This document shows positions 34,320 to 43,487 of a stretch of 64,000 nt of DNA, piece after piece; position 1 is the stretch's first letter, and each line of letters begins with the position of its first letter. The position numbers were made by a program, and so were the translations under genes. This DNA comes from Streptococcus macacae NCTC 11558 (GTDB lineage Bacteria; Bacillota; Bacilli; Lactobacillales; Streptococcaceae): assembly GCF_000187995.2 (NCBI RefSeq), contig NZ_AEUW02000001.1, positions 124,001 to 188,000 on the forward strand, in the 5' to 3' direction. The notes beneath the pieces were generated by a model, which saw only the letters and a program-made list of their open reading frames with translations, ran no database searches and was not told the DNA's origin.

Positions 34320-34829
34320 ATGATAGAAAAACTGGATTTTATTTGTCCCACCATTCCTGAAGGCGGGGAATTTCCGCTTGAGCATACAGGAAAAGGTGAA
34401 GATAGGTCACCTGAATTTTATATCAAAAATCTTTCTCCTCATGCTAAAACACTGGCTATTACTTTGGAAGATTTGACCCATCCTCTCAAAAAGGAGTTTA
34501 CGCATTGGCTGATCTGGAATCTTCCCGCTTCCAGTCATATTAAAGCTCATTTTCCTCCTGGTTTTGAAGTAGCGGATCCTAGAGAGGCTAGACAAGGTAT
34601 AGCTTATGGCTGGCATCGCTATGCTGGTCCTAAGCCGCCTTTAGGTCAAAACCATAAGTATCGCTTTACGATCTATAGTTTAGATTGTTCTTTGCACTTA
34701 AACTTTTGGACAAGAAAAAGACAGCTTTTAAAAGCTATGGAAGGACATATCCTGCAAAAAGGCCAGTTGACAGCTTCTTTTGGCAATAAAAAGATCTGGA
34801 ATCAAGATTCCAGACCAATGATGGCATAA
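34320..34829 (+). CDS. YbhB/YbcL family Raf kinase inhibitor-like protein
   Basis: A 169-residue PEBP-like protein of the YbhB/YbcL type, a small-ligand-binding fold of unclear bacterial function. The motifs LEDLTHPLKKEFTHWLIWNL, GIAYGWHRYAGPKPP and HKYRFTIYSLD match the family. The start at 34320 is chosen because GGAGG at 34306-34310 is well placed; an upstream ATG at 34287, overlapping the previous gene, has no ribosome site. It is the last gene of a small operon. Confidence 0.88.
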   Translation: MIEKLDFICPTIPEGGEFPLEHTGKGEDRSPEFYIKNLSPHAKTLAITLEDLTHPLKKEFTHWLIWNLPASSHIKAHFPPGFEVADPREARQGIAYGWHRYAGPKPPLGQNHKYRFTIYSLDCSLHLNFWTRKRQLLKAMEGHILQKGQLTASFGNKKIWNQDSRPMMA

Positions 34830-34876
34830 ATAAGCTGTGAAAAACTTGCAGCAGCGCGGGCTTTTAAGACATATTG

Positions 34877-34917
34877 AAGAGAGGTTTATTAAACAATAAA
34901 ACGGACCTCTCTTTTAT
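34877..34917. terminator. Bidirectional terminator between the PEBP gene and fhuG
   Basis: Perfect 9-bp arms AAGAGAGGT and ACCTCTCTT, with T-rich and A-rich flanks. It sits between convergent genes and touches the fhuG stop. Confidence 0.8.
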
Positions 34918-35918
34918 TTATCTGCTTTTGTCATCAAGTAGAGAAAGTAAGGAGCACCTAAAATAGATACGATAAGCCCTGTTGGAATACCTGTGCCAAT
35001 GAGAAAGACCCGTCCGACAGTGTCTGCAAGTAACAAGATCAGCATACCAATCAGCATGGCGGCAGGTAAACTGATAAAGTGATTGCTCCCTAATAGCCTC
35101 CTTGCAATATGTCCAGCAACCAGACCAATAAAAGCGATATTGCCTACTAAGATAACACTAAAAGCAGCTAAACTCGTTGCAAGGATTAATGTGACTAGCC
35201 GCTCCTTTTGCAAACGTAATCCGAGAGCCAAAGCTGTATGATCATTTAAATTCATAATATTTAAAGTCTGGCTGCGGCTGTAGGTCCAAAGCCAAAGAAA
35301 AACTAATAATGGTGCTAAAATCAGCAAGGTGGTCCAATTGTCTCCGCTAATTTGCCCGCTCAGCCAATGAACAATATAATCCACTTTATACCGATTGATA
35401 CTGCCAACAATAGAAACCATAGTTCCTGAGAGCATGGTGCTGACGCCAACTCCTGTAATAATTAAGCGTGTTGGGCTGATATTATTATTTTTCTGACGCG
35501 CAATGAAATAGACAAGTAAGATAGTAAAACAGCCGCCTAACATAGCCATTACTGGCAAAAAACTAATGATCAGGCGATTTTCGATATTCAGGTAAGAAAT
35601 CGTCAAAGCAATAACTATGCCAGCACCAGTATTAATACCTAAAATTCCTGAGTCTGCCAAAGGATTATGTGTCAGTGTTTGCAGCAGCATACCGCTTAGA
35701 GCAAGAGAGGCTCCTGCAAAGAGACAAACCAAGATTCTTGGCAGACGAATATTGGTAATAATCATAACCATAGCATCGGAAGAACGGCCTAGAAAAATAT
35801 CTAAAATATCAAAGACAGAAAAACGAACTTGGCCAATTGAAAGTGAAATGGGGCTAAAAATAAAGAGCAAGAAGATTAAGCAGAGAAAAACACGCTTTAT
35901 CTTTACAGAATTTATCAT
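34914..35918 (-). CDS. fhuG: Ferric-siderophore ABC transporter permease FhuG/FecD type
   Basis: A 334-residue FecCD-family permease with about nine to ten membrane helices. Family blocks are visible: RLPRILVCLFAGASLALSGM, LQTLTHNPLADSGILGINTG, the cytosolic EAA-like loop near AALGL (TALALGLRLQ) and GNIAFIGLVAGHIARRLLGS. Together with FhuB it forms the channel for ferric hydroxamate-type siderophores. It overlaps fhuB by four bases and is the last gene of the minus-strand operon fhuC-fhuD-fhuB-fhuG. Confidence 0.9.
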   Translation of the reverse strand: MINSVKIKRVFLCLIFLLFIFSPISLSIGQVRFSVFDILDIFLGRSSDAMVMIITNIRLPRILVCLFAGASLALSGMLLQTLTHNPLADSGILGINTGAGIVIALTISYLNIENRLIISFLPVMAMLGGCFTILLVYFIARQKNNNISPTRLIITGVGVSTMLSGTMVSIVGSINRYKVDYIVHWLSGQISGDNWTTLLILAPLLVFLWLWTYSRSQTLNIMNLNDHTALALGLRLQKERLVTLILATSLAAFSVILVGNIAFIGLVAGHIARRLLGSNHFISLPAAMLIGMLILLLADTVGRVFLIGTGIPTGLIVSILGAPYFLYLMTKADK

Positions 35919-36931
35919 AATTGCTTCCCCTTTCTAATTAGCCATAAGAAGCATGGCAATCCAATAATGCTGATAACAGCACTGAGAGGGGTTTCATAAC
36001 CTGGATTTAGTATTCGGCAGACCAAATCAACCCAGAGCATAAAAGCAGCTCCTAAAAAAGCTGTTAGAGGAAGAATGTAGCGATAATTTCTGCCAACAAA
36101 CATTCTGATAAAATGTGGAATAATTAAACCAACAAAGGCTAGAGATCCCACAAGGGCAACAGCAGAAGCAGATAGAATTAAAACTAAACTTAAAAGGATG
36201 GCAGTCATCATAAACGTTTTTTGACCCAATGATTTGGCAACTGTTTCATTGAGACTTAAGATCGTTAATTGATGTGCAAAAAGCTGAGCTAAGATTAAAC
36301 CAATCAGAATAAAGGGAGCAATGATTTTGATCATATTCCAATTAATGGCTGCCAATCCGCCAGCCTGCCAGCCGATAACTGAAGTAGATAGGTTGAAGTA
36401 AATAGTAATAGCTTGCCCAAAGGCATTAAAAAGAGTTGCGATCATGGCACCCGCTAAAATGAGCCGCAGTTGATTGTATCCCTTTTTAGGCGAATAAGAT
36501 AAAGAGAAAACTAAAATAGCAGCTAACGTTGCCCCTAAAAGGCATATTAAAAGAATAAAACTGTAATGAAGCTGTTTAAAAAAAGCATAAGCAATAATGA
36601 GAGCTAAACCAGAACCAGCATTGATTCCTAAAAGACCAGGATCAGCAATAGGATTTCTGGTTATCCCCTGCATGATACCACCAGCAACTGCCATAGCAGC
36701 ACCAACTAAAATAGCAGCTATGATACGCGGCAGTCTGATATCAATAACTACATTCTGAGCTTTAGAGGATGTTAAGGGATGGCTTAATAATTCTGCTAAG
36801 GTTTTATTGGAATAATTGATAGCACCAAATCTTAGACTAAAGTAAAAACCACTGATAAAAACTATAAATATTATGAAAAAAACAAGCCAAAATATTTTTG
36901 GCTTATTTTTCTGGATAAGATTTTCCATCAC
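35915..36931 (-). CDS. fhuB: Ferric-siderophore ABC transporter permease FhuB/FecC type
   Basis: A 338-residue FecCD-family permease, the second channel subunit. Recognisable blocks are DIRLPRIIAAILVGAAMAVA, GIMQGITRNPIADPGLLGIN and SLAFVGLIIPHFIRMFVG. The N-terminus begins with a long hydrophobic span after a short basic tail. It lies six bases downstream of fhuD and overlaps fhuG. Two separate permease genes rather than a fused one is the normal Firmicute layout. Confidence 0.9.
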   Translation of the reverse strand: MMENLIQKNKPKIFWLVFFIIFIVFISGFYFSLRFGAINYSNKTLAELLSHPLTSSKAQNVVIDIRLPRIIAAILVGAAMAVAGGIMQGITRNPIADPGLLGINAGSGLALIIAYAFFKQLHYSFILLICLLGATLAAILVFSLSYSPKKGYNQLRLILAGAMIATLFNAFGQAITIYFNLSTSVIGWQAGGLAAINWNMIKIIAPFILIGLILAQLFAHQLTILSLNETVAKSLGQKTFMMTAILLSLVLILSASAVALVGSLAFVGLIIPHFIRMFVGRNYRYILPLTAFLGAAFMLWVDLVCRILNPGYETPLSAVISIIGLPCFLWLIRKGKQL

Positions 36932-36937
36932 TTACTC

Positions 36938-37876
36938 CTATTTGGCTGCCTTTAGAATCCCTTTTTCAAGAGTCTTCAATTCGTATTCTAATGTCAAAGG
37001 ATCATTAAAGTAAAAAGCATTGGCATTCACTTTAATAACATGTCCCTTTTTCACAGCAGGGATATTTTTCCAAGCCTTACTTTCATAAAGTGAAGAGCCG
37101 GTTTTTTTATCCTCGGCAGCAACCACAACATAATCACCAATATAGTTTCCAATAACTTCTTGTGATATGGATAAATAGCCTTTTGGAAAGACTTCTTTGG
37201 TTACTTTTTCAGGAGCCTTAAATCCAAGTGCTTGATAGATAACTTCGCCGCCGCGTCCCCAGTTGTTACCGAATAAGTAAGTTTCTTTTTCAAAAAGTCC
37301 CATAACAGTGAAAGTTGCATCATTACCAACCGCTCTGTTTAGTTTTTTCTTGACTTTAGCTGTTTTGGATTTCCAAGCGCTAAGCCATTGTTTGGTTTCT
37401 TTTTCTTTCTTAAAAATTTTTCCAAAATCAGAAAAAATATCAAGATAATTGCGTTTGCCATATTCAATTGAAATGACAGGTGCAATTTTCTTTAATTGAT
37501 CAATTTTTTCTTCTGTTGATCCAACAACAATAAGATCAGGCTTTAAAGCTGTAATAGCCTCAAGATCTGTTGACGTTACTTGCTTAGCCTTTTTTACCTT
37601 GTCTTTGAGAACAGGATTTTTCTTATCATAAGAAGAAACACCAACAAGATTTTGATTTAATTTTAAGAGGTAACCCGTATAAGTTGAGGTGATGCTAACC
37701 ACGCGCTTAGGTGATTGCGGGACCTTACCATAGTAGGATACACCAGAAATTTTTGGCATGCTTGAAACAGCTTCTTTTTTGGTATCGGATGATTTTGATG
37801 ATGAATTGCTGCAGGCAACAAGAGTAAAAGCAGCAGCAAATGTTATAAAGAGTGTTAAAACTTTTTTGAAAGTCAT
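36938..37876 (-). CDS. fhuD: Ferric-siderophore binding lipoprotein FhuD type
   Basis: A 312-residue substrate-binding lipoprotein. The signal peptide ends in the lipobox TLVACSNSS, with the lipid-carrying cysteine C22. The mature part has the class III periplasmic-binding fold pattern ([35 protein letters not shown] and [13 protein letters not shown]). The operon contents point to hydroxamate (ferrichrome-like) or a related iron chelate. The exact ligand is not decided by sequence. Confidence 0.9.
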   Translation of the reverse strand: MTFKKVLTLFITFAAAFTLVACSNSSSKSSDTKKEAVSSMPKISGVSYYGKVPQSPKRVVSITSTYTGYLLKLNQNLVGVSSYDKKNPVLKDKVKKAKQVTSTDLEAITALKPDLIVVGSTEEKIDQLKKIAPVISIEYGKRNYLDIFSDFGKIFKKEKETKQWLSAWKSKTAKVKKKLNRAVGNDATFTVMGLFEKETYLFGNNWGRGGEVIYQALGFKAPEKVTKEVFPKGYLSISQEVIGNYIGDYVVVAAEDKKTGSSLYESKAWKNIPAVKKGHVIKVNANAFYFNDPLTLEYELKTLEKGILKAAK

Positions 37877-37892
37877 AATTATCTCCTAAAAT

Positions 37893-38675
37893 CTATATTA
37901 ACTGATAAGTCAGTAGAACAGGTCGTTTGTGGATAGGATCTTGGGTAATCTGAGCATCTATCTGGAAAATATCTTTTAAAACAGCAGGTGTCATAATCAT
38001 TTGCGCTTTGCCTTGATATTTGATTTGTCCGTCTTTCATCGCAATAAGATGATCAGAGAAACGAGCAGATAGATTAAGGTCGTGAAGAACCATAATAATG
38101 GTCTTTTGTGTTTCGTGATTGAGTCTTTGCAGTAATTCTAATATTTCTAATTGATGACTCATATCAAGGTAAGTTGTTGGTTCGTCCAGAAAAATGGTAT
38201 CTGTATCTTGAGCCAAGGCCATTGCAATCCAGACACGCTGACGCTGACCGCCTGATAAATTATCAACATCCAGTTTGGCAAAATCAGACACTTTAGTCAC
38301 TTCCATTGCCCAGTGGATCTTATTCCTATCTTCTGCAGAAAGATTTCCTAAATATTTTTGATGGGGAAATCGCCCATATGAGATCAATTCATAAACTGAA
38401 ATACCTTCAGTTGCTTCTAGAACTTGAGGTAACAGAGCTAATTTTTTAGCAACTGCTTTTGTTGGCAATTGGCTAATAGCTTGGCCATCCAATAAAATTT
38501 GCCCTTTTGCAATAGCTTGAATACGTGTTAAAGCTTTCAATAAGGTTGATTTACCACATCCGTTAGCGCCAATAATAGTCGTGATTTTCTGATCAGGGAT
38601 TTGAAGACTGAGATCCCTGATAATAATATTCTTATCATAAGCAACTTGAATGGATTCAGCACGAATATCTGACAT
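37893..38675 (-). CDS. fhuC: Ferric-siderophore ABC transporter ATPase FhuC type
   Basis: A 260-residue ABC ATPase. It has Walker A GANGCGKST (cysteine in the third variable place), signature LSGGQRQRVWIAMALAQ and Walker B DTIFLDEPTTYLD with the switch histidine in MVLHDLNLSA. The length and the YELISYGRFPHQKY block are typical of FecE/FhuC proteins. It is the first gene of the operon and follows a promoter with iron-box-like palindromes. Confidence 0.92.
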   Translation of the reverse strand: MSDIRAESIQVAYDKNIIIRDLSLQIPDQKITTIIGANGCGKSTLLKALTRIQAIAKGQILLDGQAISQLPTKAVAKKLALLPQVLEATEGISVYELISYGRFPHQKYLGNLSAEDRNKIHWAMEVTKVSDFAKLDVDNLSGGQRQRVWIAMALAQDTDTIFLDEPTTYLDMSHQLEILELLQRLNHETQKTIIMVLHDLNLSARFSDHLIAMKDGQIKYQGKAQMIMTPAVLKDIFQIDAQITQDPIHKRPVLLTYQLI

Positions 38676-38697
38676 GTTTAGCCTCCTTTCTAAAAAT

Positions 38698-38820
38698 TAT
38701 GTTTATTATAGCATAGAAAAAAGGCTTTAATAAACCTTTTTAAGTAGAAAGTTAGAATTTTTTGAATTGCTTGACACTTATTTAGAATCATTCAAATGAT
38801 TGCTTAAAATGATTATTATT
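38698..38820 (-). promoter_or_regulatory. fhu promoter region with candidate Fur/PerR-like boxes
   Basis: Read on the minus strand, TATAAT lies at about 38704-38709 before fhuC with an AAAGGAGG ribosome site. Upstream, AATCATT-CA-AATGATT (38786-38801) is a perfect inverted repeat, and AATGATTATTATT follows at 38808-38820. Both resemble halves of a GATAATNATTATC box. Iron control is inferred. Confidence 0.4.
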
Positions 38821-38834
38821 AAAAAGAAAATCAA

Positions 38835-39854
38835 CTAGCCATGCCAAATTTTTAAGTGTTCTTTGAGTTTTTGGTCGCTGTCTTTTTTAGCAGCTTCATT
38901 AGCCATCTTATTTCCGCCGACTGACAGATAAACGCCTTGGCTGCCAACAATTCCACTTCCAGCAAAAAGATGCCCTGCTTCTTTATAGATAGCTATTTGC
39001 GTGTGTTCGGGATGATACTTTGCTATAAGTCTGGCCGATTCAGCACTTGGCCACATAGCGTCTTTTTCTCCAGCAAAAATGAGAAAATTGGCCTTTGTCT
39101 TTTCAGCTTTAATGCGTTTCTCTTCGCTGTCTTTATCTTTTTTTATAATCTGCTTGTAGGTATTATAATAAGAAATAGGTGCTTTTACTAAAAAGTCATA
39201 GAAGAGTTTTAGAGAACTTTCTGAGCGGACATCTAAGTAAGGCAGGGCTTCGCCATTTTGTGACCAAGAGGAAGAATAATCTTTAAAATCCAAACCAGCA
39301 TAAACATAGCTAGAAGGAGCATAGAGAACGACATTATCAATGGAATCATAAAGACTGGCAAGAAGTAAGGCATATTCTGCGCCTTTAGATGTTCCGATTA
39401 AAGTAATCACATCAGGCTGATTAAAATGCTGTGAAATATAACTCTCAATTTCTTGATAATATTCCACAGGCACCCTAGCAAGTGTCTTTTGCTGATTGGG
39501 CATACCAAAGAAAAACAGAGCTAAAACTTGATAGCCTTCTTTAGCGAGTTGAACCGCTTGCTCATAAGCGGGAGTTCCATCAGAACCGCCAAAAGTCACA
39601 ACAACTCCTCTATGCTTGATATCGTTTGGAATCATCTTGAAACCATTAAGATAGTCTCCTGTTACGTGTTCAATTGTAAGACCAGCGACATCGGTTTTAT
39701 AGAGAGAAAGTTCATTAGGATTAGCATAATAAGCAGGAATATTATCCATTCTTTGCGATCTGTATTTAACATCATGATAAAATCTCATGATAAGAATGAA
39801 AAGAAAACCTAAAATGATGACAAAAAGAATTCCTAAACCAATTGTTATAAGCAT
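38835..39854 (-). CDS. Alpha/beta hydrolase with BAAT-like C-terminal domain
   Basis: A 339-residue membrane-anchored hydrolase. One N-terminal span (about residues 4-24) is followed by an alpha/beta-hydrolase fold of the acyl-CoA thioesterase/BAAT C-terminal type. The nucleophile elbow is GTSKGAEYALLLA (serine near residue 155), the acid is likely in FAGEKDAMWPS and the histidine in KEAGHLFAG. It is a single gene between fhuC and murE on the minus strand. The natural substrate is unknown. Confidence 0.8.
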   Translation of the reverse strand: MLITIGLGILFVIILGFLFILIMRFYHDVKYRSQRMDNIPAYYANPNELSLYKTDVAGLTIEHVTGDYLNGFKMIPNDIKHRGVVVTFGGSDGTPAYEQAVQLAKEGYQVLALFFFGMPNQQKTLARVPVEYYQEIESYISQHFNQPDVITLIGTSKGAEYALLLASLYDSIDNVVLYAPSSYVYAGLDFKDYSSSWSQNGEALPYLDVRSESSLKLFYDFLVKAPISYYNTYKQIIKKDKDSEEKRIKAEKTKANFLIFAGEKDAMWPSAESARLIAKYHPEHTQIAIYKEAGHLFAGSGIVGSQGVYLSVGGNKMANEAAKKDSDQKLKEHLKIWHG

Positions 39855-39962
39855 ACCTGTATCCTACTTCCTAAATTATTAGTTATTTTTTGGGGCCAAA
39901 TAATCTCAAACAGATTTTAACTCTAACCAAGGAATGACAATTTACTTTTCAAAATTTTCAGC

Positions 39963-41408
39963 TTAAAGATAGCCTTTAGCCACTTCAATATCACCAGCAT
40001 ATTCTGCACGCTGTCCCTTGACGATTTGAAAGGCATCAGCTCCCTTGCCAGCTACAATGACAGCATCGCTTTCAGTCTGAGTTAATGACATTGCTTTTTG
40101 AATGGCCTGTTTGCGATCAACAACAATATCTACTGGCCGTTTAATATGGCTGGCAATTTCCTCTGAGATAAGCTGAGGATTTTCATTATTAGGGTCATCT
40201 GCGGTTAGAATAACTTGCAGAGCTGGATGGGCATTGATAACACGGCCAAAATCAGCACGGCGGCTTTGACCTTTATTTCCGGGGGCTCCAAGGATAAGAA
40301 AAATATTACCTTTTTGATGTTCTTCAACAACTGACAGCAGTTTTTCTAAACTATCACCATTATGTGCATAATCAACAAAAACCTTAGCACCATTTCTTTG
40401 CGTAAGGACTTCCATACGGCCTGGTACAGTTGTTTGAGCGATGCCTTTTTGAATATCGGCTTGACTAGCTCCTAGCTGTAAGCAAGCAAGCCCAGCGGCA
40501 AGCGCATTTTCTTGATTGAAGGAGCCAGTCAGCTGAATATCATAATGCCCCGCTAATTTACCAGTCAGATCAAATGAGAAAGCCTTACTGTTTATTATTT
40601 GATTGTTAGAAGTATTTCCATAAAAATCATGTCCTTGGTCAGTCACCTGTTCTTGGACAAGGGCAAAATGATCCATTTGGCTGTTGACAATGGCATAACG
40701 GCTGTTCTTTAGTAAGAGCCGTTTATGATAAAAATAATCTTCAAAAGTAGGATGCTCAATCGGTCCAATGTGATCAGGGCTGATATTAAGAAAAACACCA
40801 ACATCAAAAGTCAAACCATAAACGCGGCCAACCAGATAAGCTTGGCTGGAAACTTCCATAATGAGATGGGTCATGCCATGATCAACTGCCTGCGCCATCA
40901 TTTTAAAAAGATCTAAACTTTCAGGAGTTGTTAGTTTTGATTTAAAGAATGTTTTGCCATCCAAGGTTGTACTCATGGTGGAAAGCATAGCCGGGCGATA
41001 GCTTTGTTTTAAAATATGATAAGCAAAATAAGCAGCAGTTGTTTTGCCCTTAGTTCCTGTAAAAGCAAGAAGCTTTAGTTTATCTTGGGGATTACCATAA
41101 AATTCTTTAGCAATCAGACTCATGGCATTTTTGATATTATTGACAAGAAGGACAGGGATTCCAACTTGATAATCTTTTTCAGCAACATAAAAACGCAGTC
41201 CCTTTTTCAAAGCATCTTTAAGAAATTCTTTTTTGAAGGCTGCACCTTTTATAAAGAAGAGTGTCGTTTCATGAACATCGCGGCTATCGTAAGAGATATG
41301 GTGAAAAGTCATGTTGGAACACTTATATTGATAATGGCCGTTATCAATAATTTCACGAAAGTTATTGTCTTTTTTAAGGATTTCTAAGATTTGTTCAATT
41401 GTTATCAT
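39963..41408 (-). CDS. murE: UDP-MurNAc-L-alanyl-D-glutamate--L-lysine ligase
   Basis: A 481-residue Mur ligase that adds the third amino acid to the peptidoglycan stem. The ATP-binding loop is [17 protein letters not shown] near residue 115. The substrate-selecting loop reads DDPNNENP, the lysine-type motif rather than the DNPR of diaminopimelate enzymes, so L-lysine peptidoglycan is predicted. Other blocks are [20 protein letters not shown] and [10 protein letters not shown]. It is read divergently from the flippase gene. Confidence 0.94.
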   Translation of the reverse strand: MITIEQILEILKKDNNFREIIDNGHYQYKCSNMTFHHISYDSRDVHETTLFFIKGAAFKKEFLKDALKKGLRFYVAEKDYQVGIPVLLVNNIKNAMSLIAKEFYGNPQDKLKLLAFTGTKGKTTAAYFAYHILKQSYRPAMLSTMSTTLDGKTFFKSKLTTPESLDLFKMMAQAVDHGMTHLIMEVSSQAYLVGRVYGLTFDVGVFLNISPDHIGPIEHPTFEDYFYHKRLLLKNSRYAIVNSQMDHFALVQEQVTDQGHDFYGNTSNNQIINSKAFSFDLTGKLAGHYDIQLTGSFNQENALAAGLACLQLGASQADIQKGIAQTTVPGRMEVLTQRNGAKVFVDYAHNGDSLEKLLSVVEEHQKGNIFLILGAPGNKGQSRRADFGRVINAHPALQVILTADDPNNENPQLISEEIASHIKRPVDIVVDRKQAIQKAMSLTQTESDAVIVAGKGADAFQIVKGQRAEYAGDIEVAKGYL

Positions 41409-41496
41409 ACCTTTTATTTTAGACTTAAAGTTAGTGTTTTACAAGTATCAATCAAAAGTTTATAATAAATTTATCAAAACTCTAGAAAGAAGTTAA

Positions 41497-43131
41497 ATGT
41501 CTGATAAACAAACAAAAATGACTCAGCAGGAGCAGATGGTTCGAGGAACTGCTTGGTTAACTGCTGGAAATTTCATCAGCCGCCTCCTTGGAGCTGTTTA
41601 TATTATTCCCTGGTATGCTTGGATGGGAAGATTTGCGCCGGAAGCTAATGCGCTCTTTGGAATGGGTTATGAAATCTATGCCCTTTTTTTACTGATTTCA
41701 ACAGTGGGGATCCCAGTTGCAGTTGCTAAACAGGTCTCTAAGTATAATACATTAGGAGATCCAAAAAAGAGCAGTTATCTTGTTCGTAAAATCCTGCATT
41801 TTATGGCAGTCCTTGGTGCTGTATTTGCTGCTGTTATGTATTTAGGATCGCCTGTTTTTGCAACTATGAGCCGAGGCGGAAAAGAGTTAGTTCCGGTTCT
41901 TAGAAGTTTAACTTTAGCGGTTCTTGTTTTTCCTTCTATGAGTGTTTTAAGAGGTTTTTTCCAGGGATTCAATAATCTCAAACCCTATGCGATGAGCCAG
42001 ATTGCTGAGCAGGTAGTTCGTGTCATCTGGATGCTTTTAACAGCTTTTTTTATCATGAAATTAGGCTCAAAAGACTATGTGGAAGCTGTTACGCAATCAA
42101 CCTTTGCAGCCTTTATAGGAATGTTTGCAGGTATAGCCGTCCTCATTTTCTTTTTATGGAAAAACAATTTGCTAGATGCCCTATTTGGCAAAAAGCCTGA
42201 AAATGTTGATATTGATACTAAAGATCTTCTCATTGAGACAGTAAAAGAAGCTATTCCTTTTATTATTACCGGTTCAGCCATTCAGGTTTTCAAATTGATT
42301 GATCAATTTACTTTTGGTAACAGTATGGCTATGTTTACAGATTACAGCAATCGGGAATTAAAAGTTCTATTTGCTTATTTTTCGACAAATCCAGGTAAGG
42401 TCACTATGATTTTGATTGCTGTTGCCACAGCAATTGCGGGGGTAGGCATTCCATTATTAACCGAAAATTTTGTTAAAAAAGATAAAAAAGCTGCTGCACG
42501 TTTAGTTGTCAATAATCTCCAGATGCTGCTGCTCTTTATGATTCCAGCTGTTGTGGGCTCTGTTATTTTGGCAAGACCGCTTTATACTATTTTTTATGGT
42601 CTGCCGCAAGGACAGGCCTTAGGGCTTTTTATTGCTTCTTTGCTGCAAACCATTATATTAGCTATTTATACCGTCTTGGCTCCTATGCTGCAAGCTTTAT
42701 TTGAAAATCGCAAGGCCATTCGCTACTTCGTTTACGGTGTTATTGCTAAATTTATTTTGCAGACGCCTTTTATTTATTTCTTCCATGCTTATGGACCTAT
42801 TTTATCAACAACAATTGCTTTACTTATTCCTATTGTGCTCATGTATTTTCAAATTCAAAAAATCACAGGCTTCAATCGCCTTGCTGTTAGGCGTACCAGC
42901 TTGTTAGTTATTATATTAACTGCTATTATGGCCTTTTTAGTTGCTGCAGCTGCCTGGCTGTTAGGATTTGTTTTGACAGATACGGGCAGAGTAGCCAGTC
43001 TCATTTATATTGTAATTGTTGGAGCAATAGGTGTTAGTGTCTATGGAATTCTAGCCTTAGTGACACGTTTACTTGATAAAATGCTGGGCAGTCGTGCAGA
43101 AGCTTTGCGTCGAAGATTACATCTCAACTAA
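41497..43131 (+). CDS. murJ: MurJ/YtgP-type lipid II flippase (MOP superfamily)
   Basis: A 544-residue polytopic protein of the polysaccharide-export (MVF/YtgP) family with about 14 membrane helices. The N-terminal TAWLTAGNFISRLLGAVYII block and the GRFAPEANALFGMGYEIYAL region are typical. YtgP-type proteins act as the lipid II flippase in streptococci, so the head-to-head placement with murE is meaningful. The gene symbol is given by family; a role in another polymer cannot be excluded by sequence. Confidence 0.8.
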   Translation: MSDKQTKMTQQEQMVRGTAWLTAGNFISRLLGAVYIIPWYAWMGRFAPEANALFGMGYEIYALFLLISTVGIPVAVAKQVSKYNTLGDPKKSSYLVRKILHFMAVLGAVFAAVMYLGSPVFATMSRGGKELVPVLRSLTLAVLVFPSMSVLRGFFQGFNNLKPYAMSQIAEQVVRVIWMLLTAFFIMKLGSKDYVEAVTQSTFAAFIGMFAGIAVLIFFLWKNNLLDALFGKKPENVDIDTKDLLIETVKEAIPFIITGSAIQVFKLIDQFTFGNSMAMFTDYSNRELKVLFAYFSTNPGKVTMILIAVATAIAGVGIPLLTENFVKKDKKAAARLVVNNLQMLLLFMIPAVVGSVILARPLYTIFYGLPQGQALGLFIASLLQTIILAIYTVLAPMLQALFENRKAIRYFVYGVIAKFILQTPFIYFFHAYGPILSTTIALLIPIVLMYFQIQKITGFNRLAVRRTSLLVIILTAIMAFLVAAAAWLLGFVLTDTGRVASLIYIVIVGAIGVSVYGILALVTRLLDKMLGSRAEALRRRLHLN

Positions 43132-43243
43132 AAAGACAAAAAGGCTGCGGTTCAAGGGGGTTATTGATATCTGCCTAGCTAGAGTTTAGGCCCTGACTAA
43201 CTTCTTTTAGTTGGCTGTTGATAAGTATTTCGTGAAAAATTTC

Positions 43244-43276
43244 AAAAAGAGCTGCGGATATTCTTGGCTCTTTTTT
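43244..43276 (+). terminator. Terminator after murJ
   Basis: AAAAAGAGC and GCTCTTTTTT arms with a 14-nt loop. Confidence 0.75.
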
Positions 43277-43322
43277 ATCTTAAGCGGTCAAGCTGGCTGT
43301 AAGGATGCCAAAAAAGATAGAC

Positions 43323-43378
43323 TTAAAAAATAGAAGCTTTAATGATTCTTTCAGAGCATTCAGACTTCTATTTTTTAA
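43323..43378. terminator. Second hairpin, terminator-like
   Basis: Perfect 14-bp arms TTAAAAAATAGAAG (43323-43336) and CTTCTATTTTTTAA (43365-43378) with a 28-nt loop. Confidence 0.6.
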
Positions 43379-43487
43379 TATAGTTTCCTTTTATAACTAA
43401 CTATTGAGAAATAAAATAAAGAGAAGAGCTGTTATATCAAGGAATAAGTGATAAAATAAAAGCATTAGACTTGAAAGGCAGAAAACT

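Larger units (their letters stand above)
43132..43487. other. Intergenic stretch with two terminator hairpins
   Basis: No gene in these 356 bases. Besides the two hairpins at 43244 and 43323 it holds the metC promoter. A TATAGTTTC at 43379-43387 resembles half of the methionine-regulator box of streptococci (TATAGTTTNAAACTATA); the right half is poor, so this is only a hint. TGATAAAATA near 43449 is a likely -10. Confidence 0.4.
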
